NCBI GenBank assembly: GCA_018296165.2
Contig: JACKQL020000028.1
Coordinates: forward strand, 124,001-188,000
DNA length: 64,000 nucleotides
Source: Termitomyces sp. T153
Taxonomy: Eukaryota > Basidiomycota > Agaricomycetes > Agaricales > Lyophyllaceae
Direction: 5' to 3'
In this document: one piece after another, positions 21,750 through 33,765 of the stretch
How the letters are laid out: each line of letters begins with the position of its first letter
Numbering within the stretch: the stretch's first letter is position 1
Made by a program: the position numbers and the translations under genes
Notes under the pieces: generated by a model
Databases searched by the model: none
Told to the model about the DNA's origin: nothing
The model's input: the letters and a program-made list of their open reading frames with translations, nothing else

Positions 21750-22439
21750 AGAGTTGAATCCCCAAAAAATCCAGAGGTGGGAGTTAAGCCTGCTAGTGCC
21801 ATCTGTGTTGACTAGTCCTAGGGTCACTGGGGCTTGGCAGAGCATTGCAGGTGGAGATCCTAGAGTTTGGCAGGGGTGTTGTGGGTTTTCTGCAGAGCTC
21901 CAACATGTCTTTGGGGGGAATCAATGAGCTGGTGTCAACCTGGGCTTGCTTCTTAGAGAGTCAGACCAAGATCAAGAGTGGGGGTCTCCAGGTCTGGGGT
22001 TATGTTAAGCATTTGTTGTTGGGCTTAAGGGTGGATCTCCAGACCTTAAGTATGCTTTGGTGGTAGTTTTAGTTTTTGTTCCAATGTGGCTGGCAGAGGG
22101 GGTGGATGTTTTCTGGCAACTTTGATTTTGCTCCAATGCAGCTGGTGGAGGGGGCAAAGGTCCCTTTTGATGGCAGTGGAAGTGATGGAGTAAAGGTTGT
22201 CCTTGGGGGTGGGGTAGGCTGGAGATGGGAGTTCTTGGCAGCATAGCAGTGGGGGCTCTAGCATTGGAGTTGCCATTGTAGTAGACTCAACAGGAGACTG
22301 TTTTGCATGCCAGCTATGCCATTGGTTGGATTAGCATGGGGGCAGAGGTACTTCCTTAAAGTTTGGTTGGCTTATTCTTGCAATCCATTGATTGACAGTA
22401 TCTGGAGGTTTGCATTTTGGTGGAGGTGTGCTTGGGTAG
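21750..22439 (-). mobile_element. E2b internal region, noncoding remnant
   Basis: Contains the conserved 3' block (21750-21815). The following Gly/Leu-coding G-rich sequence aligns by eye with E4 at about 31330-31800 (for example agcatgggggcagaggtacttcc against agcgtgggggcggagatactccc), so E2b belongs with the pol-less E3/E4 group. The junction to the next LTR at 22440 lacks the PBS motif, so this side is truncated. Confidence 0.55.
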
Positions 22440-23303
22440 TGTTAGGTTCTGCTGACCATGGGGGCTCAGCTACACTGGGCAAGTCCTTACTAGGCAGACA
22501 AGATGTCCTGCACTAATAACTGGGCATTTGGGGAGGATCAAGATGTTGGGGACTTGTGAGGGTAAGCAATGGAAAGTGATCTGAACAAGTCTGGGAGGGT
22601 CTAGAGAAGTCTAGGACAAGTTGCAGGAGAGTGGTTAGACTTGATAGAGTGCCAGGTGCAAGTCCAGAAGCAAGTATGGAAGGTGTGGGATAAGTGGAGG
22701 CTATGCAAGTGATGGGAGCAGAGCTGGGGCTCAATGGGGGATCAACAGATATTGATGGGCTTTGAGGCCAAGCAAATAGCAAGGTCCAGAGTTGGTTTAA
22801 AGAGTGTTTGAGTTTTGTAATTGTAAGTATGAAGTTTGTAAAGGCGTTAAGGTTGAAAGGACTTGAGCACAATAATGGAGTCTAAGTTAAACAAGACAAG
22901 ATGGAGTTAAGACAAGATGGAGTCAAGACAAGATTGAGACAAGACCAAAAATAGATTCAATCAGAGATACAAGATGATAATGAGACAATAATGGAAATAG
23001 AGATGAGACAAGACTAGGAGACTGAGATAAAAGGGAAATGGAACACAGAACACAAAATACAAGACAGAAACACATCAGGTAAGGCAATATCAAGACTAGA
23101 GTATGAGGTGCTACTCTACAACTTATACACTAACTACTGGAGAGCTCTGGGGGATGGCAGGTGTGGCAGCGGGGCTCAACAGAGTTGTGCAGAGTTGACA
23201 GGTGTTAGTTGTGATCAGGGGATGGGCCATGGTTATATTCTGATGGGATCAGTTGAGGATATGGGCCATCCCAGAGTCATTGTAATGCTTTGGAGTTGGT
23301 CAG

Positions 23304-25609
23304 TGATGTGCTCCTATGCCACCTAGTGCCATGCAGGAAACCTAAAAAGAGATCCTATCACTAGTTACTAGATAGGGTAGCTGGCAGCAGGAAGTTAATA
23401 GTTGAGGGTGAGTCAGTAACCATTCCAGAGAACAAGAGCAAATGTGGGTGTGAAGTGTGTATTTGGAAGGATTGCTAGTGCTAGCCTAAGTTGCTAGATG
23501 ATAACAGAGGGTTGCTAGTGTGAAAGAACAAATGCAGACAAATTTGTCACTAAGGTAAAGCAAACTTGAATGGTGAAAGAGGACTTGGGTAGAGAAAGAA
23601 ATGGAGGAGTGGTAATAAGGAGACTGAATGGAGGATGAATGCAAACTAATTGCTAGCTATAGTTGCTAGTGTTGCTGAGTCAAAAGAATGCTAAGGGCAC
23701 CTGTAGTTGGCACCATGCAAAGTTGAAGTTGAAGTTGGCAAGACTTGTTGCTAAGTCATTGTTGATGGAAAGTGAGATATAGAATAAATGATAGAGGCAA
23801 AATGAAATCTCAAGCTGGTAAGCTTAGAAATAGAGGGATTCAATAGAAGTAGTATTTGATGAGGATAAGGTTCAATGATTGGATGTGTCATGACCCACTT
23901 TCTGGACCCCCACACATCATTCCCAACCTGCCTGCTCCCCCAGAGTCTCCTCCAATGCTCTGTCAAACTCCCCCAACCATTTTCTACCCTCCACACTCAC
24001 TCCAGCTAACTCTGATGCTTCTCCAAGAAACTCCAACAGCCCCCTGGCCCACTCTAATGCCTTCTCCACAGCTGTCAACACTTCTCCTGACTGTTCTGAG
24101 CCCCAAGAACCCTCCATCCCTAACTCCATCATATGTCACCAGCTCATCACCCTGGTTCACCCAACCTACTCTGGAGTATCATGACAACCTCAGGACAGCC
24201 TATGTTCTCAGCTGATCCCATCAGAATATCACTGTGGCCTGCCCCCTGATCACAACCAACACCTATTGACCCCATGTGGCTGTGCCAAACCCCACCACCA
24301 CACCTGCTGTCCCCTAGAGCTCTCCAGTAGTCAGTATATAAGTTGTAAAGTAGCTCCTTATACTCTAGTCTTGATATTACCTTATCTGATGTGTTTCTGA
24401 TTATTTCTATCTCTTGTTTTGTGTTCTGTATTATATTTTCCTTTACTTGTGTTACATTTTCCTTTACTCCCAGTCTCCTGGCCTTACCTCCATCTCTCAG
24501 TCTCATCTCATTTCTATCTCCATTATTGTTTTCATTATTGTTTTGTATCTCCACCTGAATCTATTTTTGTTCTCATTCCAATTTTGTCTCAACTCTGTTT
24601 TGCTCCATTCAACTCTGTCTCATCTTGTTTGACTCTATTCTCATTATTGTGTCCAATTTCTCTTGACCTTATGCCCCCACAAACTCCATGCTTATGATTA
24701 TAACTCCTGAACATTTGTTAAACCAATTCTGGACCTTGCTACTTGCTCAGTTCCAAAAGCTATCAACCTCCATTGATCCCCCATCAAGCTCTGGCTCCAC
24801 TCCCATCACTCGTGTAGCCTCTGCTTACTCTGCACCCACCATATTTGCTTCTAGACTTATACCTGATGCTCCATCAAGTTTGCCCCTTCCCCCACAACTC
24901 ATCCTAGACTCCTCTGGACCACGCTGAACTTGTTTGGATCACTCTCCATTGCTTGCCCTCACAAGTCCCCCATGCTTAGACTCTCTCTGAGTGCTCAGTT
25001 ATCAGTGCAGGGAATCATGTCTGCCTAGTAAGGATTCACCCAGTGTAGCTGAGCCCCCATGGTCAGTGGAACCTGACAGGATGGCTTCTGAGGATCTATG
25101 TACAGGCAGTATTTATACTGTTCAAAGGTATGGTATGGGAAAGTAAGCAAATAATTGCCACTAGCAATGGTGTCTGCCAAGATGTTTATTGTACATATGA
25201 AGCATCAATCCATAACCAGGTGAAAAATATAAGTGAAGTCTGAAGTGTAGACACCATTCAAGTATGTTTGTAAGCTTGACAAGAAAGATAATAAGTCAGA
25301 GATTACATGACTGGCAATATGTCCATATATGGGGGGTAGAATGCTGTGTTGTTGCCAAGAAGTTGCTAGCAATTGTGCTAAGAAAGGTCTCAGCCTTATT
25401 GTTGACCCAGAGTCCAGACTCCACATAATGTTCCTTGTGATTGATAAGTCTCATAGTCATTAAAGTCCTGTGCAAAGGCTATGTTATTCCAGACCTTGGG
25501 GCTAGGCCTCACATGCTAAGTGTTGTGACTTGTGCCATGTCAAAATAGTCAGCTGCTGCTCAGTCCAAAATTGCCAAAATTGATGCTCAGTGATAAATGG
25601 GTCTTATCA
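23304..25609 (-). mobile_element. M1 copy 2, split by a solo LTR
   Basis: Reverse-complement copy of M1: TGATGTGCTCCTATGCC at the left end (23304), TTATCA at the right end (25609). Matching stretches include the GGAAACCTAA...TAGCTGGCAG region and, beyond the solo LTR, the tgtacaggcagtatttata region next to the TATA box. Net length is about 1.1 kb after removing the inserted LTR and its duplication. CpG-depleted compared with the copy at 3261. Confidence 0.75.
23886..25078 (+). repeat. solo LTR with perfect GGATG target duplication
   Basis: Starts TGTCATGACCC, ends GGAACCTGACA, 1193 bp, flanked by GGATG at 23881-23885 and 25079-25083. TATATAAG at 24335-24342 and AGTCTTGATATT at 24367-24378 keep the 32-bp spacing seen in the other LTRs. 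It formed by recombination between the two LTRs of an element inserted in M1 copy 2. Confidence 0.92.
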
Positions 25610-25892
25610 TTGGGCAAACTAGGAAGATGAGTTGGTGACACATGCTAGAGTCAGGAACAGTGGGAGAGAGTCTTAGGGGTTCAGGAGAGTCAGGGAAGTG
25701 TTGATGGCTGCAGAGAAGGCATTGGAGTTAGCCAGGGGGCCCATTGGGGTTTGCCAGAGAAGTGTCAGAGTTACCCAGAGTGGGCACAGAGGGTGGACAA
25801 AGGTGGAGGAGCTTGATGGGGTGTTGGGGGAAGCTCCAGGGAAGCAAGCAGGTTGTGAACAAGGTCAGGGTTCTAGAGAGCAGGTTGTGACA

Positions 25893-27239
25893 GTCTGGAT
25901 ACTGTTCTCCTATCAGTTTGCTGTTTGAGTATCTTATGCAGGCTTGAACTCCTACTTCTCTCTTCTGAAATGGATACTAAACCCATGATTATATGCCTCC
26001 CATGCTCCTCCTGGTTGAATCCCTATGGATATTGTGTTAAATTTCTGGATATGATCCTCTTAGCTTGAAATATGATTACTCCTTGCACTCTGGCATGCTT
26101 TGTATGCAGCAGTTTTACCAACAGTTGCCTTGTCCCACTGCCAGTTGCCCTCTCCCTATTAACCTTGAAGTAGCTGAGGTATTAGCCTGGGCATCAGGTC
26201 ATGACACTTCACCTGGCACTGATGGGGTCAGGTCATTCCCATTGATAATGCCTTTGTTATTCTTATTTCTGATTTTACTGATTTTCTATTTTTTTTTCTA
26301 CTCTTTAATTTTTTTTTTTGAATTTTTGAAATATTATACTATATTGATTATTGATTGGTTTTTTTCCAGATTTTATTTACTTATTTATTATTTTTCTTAT
26401 TATTATTTCTTTTTTTATTTGAGTCTATTCTACAATGGTGAAGTGGTGCTGACATGCAAATTCTTGTGCTTGTCAAATACAGATGCAGAAATGTTGACAC
26501 CTACAGTATGTATTACCACTCAAACATTTACATCTATTTCTTTTTGCATTTCACCTCCTAACTGTCATTTGTCACTTGTATATAATTGTTCTACCACCCA
26601 TTGTCATCCATTGTTGGCATCCTAGGATGTCCTCATCATCTCTGAGCAGCTGGAACATGCAGGGAACAGCAGAATTAGGGTTAAGGACTGTTGTTGGTAG
26701 ATATTTTGATGTTTTAATGCAGGTGAACATTGCTGAGCTGGCATTCTGGTACATCTGATTTTGTGACATTTTTTCTCAATTTCACTAGTTATATCTATCT
26801 CATACACTGACTTTGACCTGAACACCTGCCACCTCATGTTGAAGGGCTTTGATCAGGCTAACCACCTGGTCACTGCATTTCACACTCACTCAGATGATGC
26901 ACAGCAACAACTTGATGAGGTGTTTACTGATGCTAGAAGGAGTTTCAATTAGAAGGCATCTCAAAACATTGTTCAACACACTGTTCCAAGACAAACAACA
27001 AAAAACACATTTTTAACACTTATCATAGGGACATAGTGAGTCTTGCTTTATTATTATGTTTTCCACTGATTTTTTACATGTTGTCTCAATTTATTTTGTT
27101 CCATATAACTCTATTTTGCTACCTCTAAGTGCAGATTTGCTACTGGCATGCATGATTCAGCTGCCCACAATGTATTTTTCTTATAGTATCTTGTGCATTC
27201 ATGTAAATAAATTTATTATGTCATTGTGTCTATGAATCT
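25893..27239. other. unassigned CpG-poor region
   Basis: A + strand frame at about 26065-26260 (LPINLEVAEVLAWASG...) is followed by a long T-rich stretch (26270-26420). No family is recognised. The T-run could be an LTR or LINE tail fragment. Nothing else is supported. Confidence 0.3.
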
Positions 27240-27960
27240 GTAAGTAAGTCATATGTAGACCTTGGTATTGCTGTGCACCGCAATGGCCCATCCTCAATGG
27301 TTTCTATAGACCTTCTTTTCCACAGGGTCCTTGTGAGGTCAGCTATCTGTCTCTCATCACTTCTGCCCTCCCACCCCTTGTGTAAGCCTGTCCAGTCAGC
27401 TACAAAATACTTTGTCAAACATCACTGCTTTTTCCACAATCTGTTCCATTACACAGGTTTTAGCCCAAGAACTCTAGAAACAATCCATGCCACCTGCTGG
27501 CACCTGAGCTATCACCCAGCATTCAGCACCCACATCAAACTAACAAAAGATCTTGCCCTAGCAGCTATCCAGCTTGCCCATGACTGTGCATGCACCTCTT
27601 CCTACTGTGATGGATCCACATTCAAGGGTAGCATTGGAGTCTTTGCAGTGTTGTTCATAGATGGCAATGAGGCCACCTCTCTAAGGTACCACCTTGGCTC
27701 AGCAGCTGAGCACACAGTCTACAAAGAGGTCTACAAAGAGGAAGCAGTAGGCTTTATGCTTAGACTCCACCTCCTGCTGTCTCTGAACCAGTAGCTTAGG
27801 GGACCCACAATCATTGGAAGCAATAGCTAGGCTGCTGTCAAGGCCTTCAACAACCAGCACCCACACCCTGCCCACCACCTATTCTACAGAGCCCACACTG
27901 CAGCTGAGTCCCTCCACAAGAAACAGGACTACATCACCCACATGGCACACCATTGCACCC
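27240..27960 (+). pseudogene. LINE fragment: C-terminal RNase H domain
   Basis: The frame at 27273-27794 contains CTSSYCDGSTFKGSIGVFAV, then LRYHLGSAAEHTVYKEV and EAVGFMLRLHLLL, and after a stop GPTIIGSNSQ-like and HPAHHLFYRAHTAAESLHK. This is the order of an RNase H domain at the C-terminus of Tad/I-type non-LTR retrotransposon proteins (D, E and D positions of RNase H). Upstream RT and endonuclease are not found. The piece abuts copia sequence at about 27990; the exact join is unclear. Confidence 0.65.
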
Positions 27961-27989
27961 TACAAGCTATGGATCTGGAACATGGCATG

Positions 27990-28487
27990 CACTTCCATGG
28001 GGTTGACTGAGTCATCCAGCAATTTGGGCAAAAGGATGCTCACCCACTCTCCTTGCCCATGGAACCAGGTGCAAAACTTTGATGGTGCCAACACAATCTC
28101 CAGACTCAGGAGGAGAAAGACAACATAGCAAAACTTCCCTACAGATCCTTAGTCAGATGCCTTCTCTACATAGCCATTGCAACAAGGCCCAATATAGCTT
28201 ATGCCATGCAACAACTGTCTCAGTTCTGGATAACTACATCAGAACACATTGAAATGCAGGCATTTGGCTCATCAGGTATCTAAAAGGGTCCAAAGGCCTG
28301 AAATTTCACCTGGGAGGACCATCTATTGTACACCAATGGTTCACTGATGCAGACTGGGCAAGTTGTTTGGATACAAGGAGGAGCACAAGTGGATATACCT
28401 GGTCACTGGGTGCAGGAGCAATCTCATGGTCAGTTCAAAAACAGAAGACTGTGGCCACATCATTGTGTGAGGCAGAGTACATGGCAG
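27990..28487 (+). pseudogene. Ty1/copia polyprotein: RT end and RNase H, first part
   Basis: Reads IQQFGQKDAHPLSLPMEPGA, then KLPYRSLVRCLLYIAIATRP, NIAYAMQQLSQF, and RNase H FTDADWASCLDTRRSTSGYT, SWSVQKQKTVATSLCEAEYM (the DADWA and SxxEAEY motifs typical of copia). Several frameshifts. The reading stops inside EAEYMA at 28487 where E4 is inserted and resumes at 41785. Confidence 0.85.
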
Positions 28488-29678
28488 TGTCAGGTTCCGC
28501 TGACCTCAGGGGCTCAGCTGCACTGGGTGAGTCCTTACTAGGTGGGCATGATCCCCTTGCACTGGCAACCAAACACTTGAAAGCATTCTGGGCACTGATG
28601 GCTTGTGTGGATAGTCGGTGGGATGTGATCCAGACAGATCCAGGGAGGTCCAGAGAAGTCAGATTGCAAGGAAATGGGACGGGCTTGGTGGGGTTCAGGC
28701 AGAAGACTGTATGGGAGATTTGCGGAAGCGAAGGAGTAGGCGGCTATGTGATCAATGGGAGTGGAGCCAGGGTTTGATGGAAGATCAATTGGAGTTGATG
28801 AAGTCTGGGACCAAATGAAGAGCGGGGTTTGGGTCTGGGAAAGAGTGTCGGAGTTCATAATTGTAATTGCAGAGTTTGTGAGGTCATTAAGGTTGAGAAA
28901 GGCTTGGGCACTATGGTCAGACAGAGTCACCGAGACTGCATCGGACAAAATGAAATGGGGTCAATATGGAACAAGAGTAGATTTGAGTGGAGATATGAAA
29001 CGGCGACGAGAATGATAACAAAATGGAGACAAGACAAGACTGGGAGACTGAGAGTAAGGAAAACAAAACACAAAACATGAAACGCAAAACACAAGAAGGA
29101 AACAATCAGACCATAGGTAATGTTAAGCAATATCAAGACTAGAGTACAAAGAGCTACTCGACATCTTATATACTGACTACCAGAGAACTTTGGGGTACGT
29201 CAGCTGCGGCGGCGGGGCTTGGCGGAGCTCGATGGAGTGGGCAGGTGTTGGTTGCGATTGAGGGTCGGGCCATGCTGATACGTTGATGGGATCATTTGGG
29301 AATGTGGGTTGCCCCAAGGTTGTCATGATACTCCAGAATGGGTTGGAGGAACCAGGGTGTTGAGTTGATGATGGGTGGCAAAGATCGGGAACAGCAGGGG
29401 TGGTTCTTGGGGTTCGGGAGATCCAGGGTAAGTGTTAGTGGCTGTGGGGAAGGCGTCGAAGTTGGCCAGGGGGCCGTCAGAGTTAGCCGGGGAGGCATCG
29501 GAGTTAGCTGGGGAGGCATCGGAGTTAGCTGGGGAGGCATCGGAGTTAGCCAAGGTTGTGTCGGGGCTAACCAAAATGGGCATGGGGCATGGGCAGAAGT
29601 TCGGCAGAGCATCGGGGGTTTTGGGGAATCGGGAGGTTGCTGGACGATGTGCGGAGGTCCAGGGGACGGGTTGTGACA
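28488..29678 (-). repeat. E4 3' LTR (1191 bp)
   Basis: Runs from tgtcaggttccgctgac to ggttgtgaca. It is followed inward by the complement of the purine tract (tcatccccccttcag). It contains a short internal triplication at about 29480-29560 (units of ggagttagctggggaggcatc), unlike the 5' LTR. Confidence 0.92.
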
Positions 29679-29890
29679 TCATCCCCCCTTCAGCATCAAG
29701 ACCCTTCGAGACGCGGGGAGCAGGACAGGGATTGGTGGGGCATGGGAGTCAAAGCCAAGCAATATTGATCAGTCCACAGCGAGTGATAGCAGCATGGGAG
29801 ATGAAGTCAAAGCATGGCCGCCGCTTCGTCAGGGTTCTCTTCAATCAATTAAAAGCCTTGGATGTACCCCGGGATTTCCCAAATTTTGTC

Positions 29891-31075
29891 ATGTCTTCCC
29901 CCAGCATTCCAGTAGTCTCTCCTGCTGATTTGGACGAGGTGGTGGTGTACGACAGTGGGGGGGAGGAGTTTGAGCATCGGTGCCGTGCTAGTGTCAGGGA
30001 CCGGAGTTGTAAGTGGTGTCGACTTGTCTTTTTGGGATGACTGACGGGGTTTTTGTAGAGTCGTCCATGGTGGTGGTGGTGGATTTTCCGGGGGTCCCGA
30101 AGTAGACCAAGTTTTGTCCTGCATTGCCAAAGGAGGGGAGCATGGGGTGGTCTGTGGAGAAGGCAGGGCTTTCATGGGGTGGTTGGAGAAAGGGGGCGTC
30201 CTTGGCGGTGATTCGTGGAAAGCGCCGAGCCTCCTCATCCTTGGAGGCAGGACCCAGCAAGAGGCCGCATGGGCATGAGCCATCGGCAGGGCCTCCGGAG
30301 TCTCTCCTCTTTTCTCCCACCCCGGGCATTCCCCTGGAATGGTCATCGAGTCCCCCCACACCTATTCCTTCGATCACAGAGGTCTTCCTTTGCAAGCAGG
30401 TGGAGGCTTTGATGACATCATTGGCAGTATGGGAGGGTGAGCTCCGACAGGTGAGGGAGGACTGTGACATGGTGCGGATGGAGAAAGAGGTGATGGAGTG
30501 GGAAAGGAACACATCAGTGTGTGTGGCAACGGAGCAAGCGTTAGAGGTGCGGGGCTTGTGGGAGCGTCTGATGCAGATGGAGGGGCAGCCTGCGGGGGAA
30601 GCGAAGGGGCAGGAACAAGTTCCAGGGGGGGATGCACTGTGGGCAGAGCTGGAGGCAGCAAGGCGGAGGGAGGATTGGTTAGCCAACGAGGCCACTTCAG
30701 GGCGCACGGGGATTCTCCATGAGTTGTCTTCCGTTTCTCCATTCGTTACTGACGGTTCATTTTCTGGGGTTAGGCTGGGTGTGGGAGCATCGGGTCCTCT
30801 TGGATGGTGCCTCTGTGGCATTTGTGTTGATTCAGGACAGGTTGTTGCAGGGGTCCGCGGTTCAGCCCTCAGAGTTGCAGCAGGGGATGGCGCGATTGGA
30901 GAGGTTGCTGGCGGGGCATTGGCGACGCAATGCGGTGGCCCTGGGGTTGTGGTGGGAGGTGGGGGCTGACACAGGAGAGGCATTGCTGGGGTTGGCGGAG
31001 GTCTTGGCAGTGGTGTGGGCCCAGATAGAAGTCGATCTGGGGATAGGGTTGCCGGGGGATCTGGGGAGGGAGTGA
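29891..31075 (+). pseudogene. opposite-strand gene of E4 (Cys-less type)
   Basis: Exon 1 starts MSSPSIPVVSPADLDEVVVY (ATG 29891) and ends near 30010. A ~50-bp intron (ending ttttttgtag) leads to exon 2 (SSMVVVVDFPGVPK, stop, then the basic GKRRASSSLEAGPSKRPHG), a heptad-rich region (VEALMTSLAVWEGELRQV ... RGLWERLMQMEGQ) and DWLANEATSGRTGILH. A second intron leads to the last exon (WVWEHRVLLDGASVAFVLIQ ... LERLLAGHWRRN), ending with TGA at 31073-31075. Compared with E1 the zinc-cluster exon segment is absent. Intact apart from one or two stops (TAG at about 30104). Confidence 0.72.
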
Positions 31076-31247
31076 GGTGGGTGCGGGCCCCATTTCTTGT
31101 TGCTTTCAGACTTGCTGCCTCCCTCGCCTTCTATATATATGTAATTTTGTATGTGAACATGTTCTTTTCTTGGTCCCTGGGTGTGTGAAGTGAGGTTTTA
31201 GTTTGTATGAGGGCAGAGTAAGCAAAACATGCAGGGGTGTGAGTGGG

Positions 31248-31312
31248 AGTTGAATCCCTAGTGAGTCCAGAGGCAGGGGTTACGCCCACTAGTGCCATCT
31301 GTGCTGGCTAGT
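31248..31312. repeat. E4 copy of the conserved 3' block
   Basis: Reverse complement of the block at 5041-5105 (gttgaatccctagtgagtcc ... gtgccatctgtgctgg), downstream of the opposite-strand gene. Confidence 0.45.
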
Positions 31313-32614
31313 CCCGGGGTTTGTCGGGACGGGGCGGGGCATTGCAGGGAGGGCTCCCAAGGTTCGGCGGGAGTGGTGGGAGTTCTCCTGTGGAGTTCCG
31401 TGGCATTTTGGGTAGTGTTATTGGGTTTGATTCTCAGAATTTCTGACCAGGGGTGTAGGAGTTTTCTTTAGTCTGCAGCGGGGACGTGCGCCATGTTAGT
31501 ACCAGAGGGTGGACCTTCAAATCTTTCATGGGTGTCCAGCAGGTTTGAGGCTTTGGTTTTCTTGGCAGTGCGGTTGGCAGGGGGGACGGAGGTCTTCCCA
31601 TGATCTGGCCCTTATGCCGGCGCTGGTGGCAAAGGCAGCAGGGCCCTCTTCATTGGTGGGGGTCGGTGGAGCAAGGTTTGTCCTTGCAGCATAGTTGGTC
31701 CGGAGGGGGGTCCTTGTAATGAGTTGATGGGAGCGGGTTCTGGGCTGTGGGTTTGGTCAGCGTGGGGGCGGAGATACTCCCTCAGGGTGAGGATCTCTGG
31801 GTTGAGGATGCCCAGAGATTTTCATTTGGTGGGGTTGTGCAGGGCAAGCTCCAGAGTATTGCGCTTGGTGAAGGGCACTCGGGATTGGGCTTGCTGTGCT
31901 CTGGGGTGTTGGTCCAGGTCGAGGTCGTGTTCTGGAGTATTGTGTCTGTGGGCGGGCATGTTCGAGTGGTGCTTTGGTGTGCTCTGGAGTGTCAATGACC
32001 AAGGGGGCAGGATGTGGGGTGATCAGTCCTGACCAGTTCCTTTGGGTCTGGAGCCAAAATTTGAGGTTCTGGGTCATCTACGTGACATTGCTTTCCTGAC
32101 CAAAGGTAAGTCCTGAGACGGACAGAGGGGTCTTATGTATTTCCAACACTCCCTCGAGTTTGGAGGTCTGTTGGAGTTGTGTTGGTAGATGTTTCTTTTG
32201 GGGAGGGGCAGCACAGGGGTTGGTTGGGGAATGGCTCGCCTCAGCGGAGATGCTTTGGGCTCATTCCAAGGGTTGTTCCCTCCTGGGGGTCAGTGGTTCC
32301 TTCATCAGGGAAGAAGTGGGCAGTCCCGGAGTCGATACAAAGGTCACTTGGTGGGGGGTTTGTGATTTGTGTTGGCTTTGGGGTGGGGTGCGGGCTGAGG
32401 AAGGGGTCTGAGGTGCATTTTGTCGGTCCGCAGTTCCAAGTGCAAGTACCAGGGGTCCAGAGCTGATGCAGGGGTTGGGGTTGGGTCTTAACTTGCAAGT
32501 GGGGTTGTGTCGCAAATTGGAGGGGGAGCTCCAGTGTGGGGTTTTTTTTGTGGAGCAGCAGAGTTGTCATGCAGGATTGGCAGTGGCTCCTGGAGCTGAG
32601 CTTGGATGGGGGAA

Positions 32615-33764
32615 TGTCACGACCCGTTCCCCGAAACCCCGCACATCATCCATCAACCCCCCGAACCTCCAAAGGGACCCCCAACGCTCCGCCGAACTTC
32701 CGCCCATGCCCCGCGCCTACTTCGGCTAACTCTGACGCCTCCCCGGCTAACTCCGACGGCTCCCTGGCCAACTTCGGTGCCTGCCCCGCAGCCACTGACA
32801 CTTACCCTGGGCCTCCCAAACCCTGAGAACCACCCCCGCTGTTCCCGATCTTTGCCACCCATCATCAACTCAACACCCTGGTTCCTCCAACCTATTTCGG
32901 AGTATTACGACAACCTTGGGGCAACCTGCGTTCTCCAATGATCCCATCAACGTATCAGCGCGGCACAATCCTTGATCACAACCAACACCCACCCCCTCCG
33001 TCGAGCTCCGCCAAGCCCCGCCGCCACAGCCGATGTACCCCGAAGTCCTCCAGTAGTCAGTATATAAGTCATCGAGTAGCTCTTTGTACTCTAGTCTTGA
33101 TATTGCTTAACGTTACCTATGGTCTGATTGTTTCCTTCTTGTGTTTTGCATTTCATGTTTTGTGTTTTGTTTTCCTTACTCTCAGTCTCCCGGTCTTGTC
33201 TCAGTCTCCCAGTCTTGTCTCATCTCCATTTCGTTATTGTTCTCGTTATCGTTTTGTATCTCTATTTGAATCTACTCTTGTCCTATATCAACCCCATCCC
33301 ATTTCGTCTGACGCTGTCTCGGTGACTCCGTCCAACCATTGTGCCCAAGTCTTCATCGACCTTAACGACCTCACGAACTCCACGGTTACGATTACGGACC
33401 CCGACACTCCTTTACCAGGTCCAAACCTCACTCTTCGCTCGGTCCCGGACTCCATCAGTTCCAAATGATCTCCCCTCAAACCCCGGCTCCGTTCCCATTG
33501 ATCACACAGCCACCTACTCCCTTGCTTCCGCAAATCTCCCATACGGCCTTCTGCCTGAACCCTGCCAAGACCATCTCGTCTCCTCACAATCCGACTTCTC
33601 TGGACCTTCCCGGATCTGTCTGGATCACATTCCCCCAACTACCCGCACAAGCCACCAGGGCCTGGAACGTCTTCGAGTGTTCGGTTACCAGTGCAAGGGG
33701 ATCATGCCCACCTAGTAAGGACTCGCCCAGTGCAGCTGAGCCCCCGGGTCAGCGGAACCTGACA
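32615..33764 (+). repeat. E3 5' LTR (1150 bp)
   Basis: Starts TGTCACGACCCG, ends GGAACCTGACA. TATATAAG at 33061-33068; AGTCTTGATATT at 33093-33104, 32 bp downstream. Confidence 0.95.
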
Positions 33765-33765
33765 T

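Larger units (their letters stand above)
22440..25892 (-). repeat. old LTR split by M1 (22440-23303 and 25610-25892)
   Basis: The left part begins tgttaggttctgctgac (a CpG-independent change from tgtcagg) and continues to 23303. The right part resumes at 25610 and ends gcaggttgtgaca at 25892, with the usual agagggtggacaaaggtgg tract. M1 copy 2 lies between. Strongly CpG-depleted. Possibly the 5' LTR of E2b, but the PBS is missing. Confidence 0.7.

Noticed and set aside
26065..26625. A membrane protein gene suggested by a long Phe/Leu-rich frame
   Set aside because: The hydrophobic part is translated from a T-rich low-complexity run and starts without supporting exon signals.
29994..30983. 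Long reverse-strand frame (329 codons) opposite the E4 antisense gene
   Set aside because: The + strand carries the conserved exon structure and protein shared with E1-E3; the reverse frame is a composition shadow.
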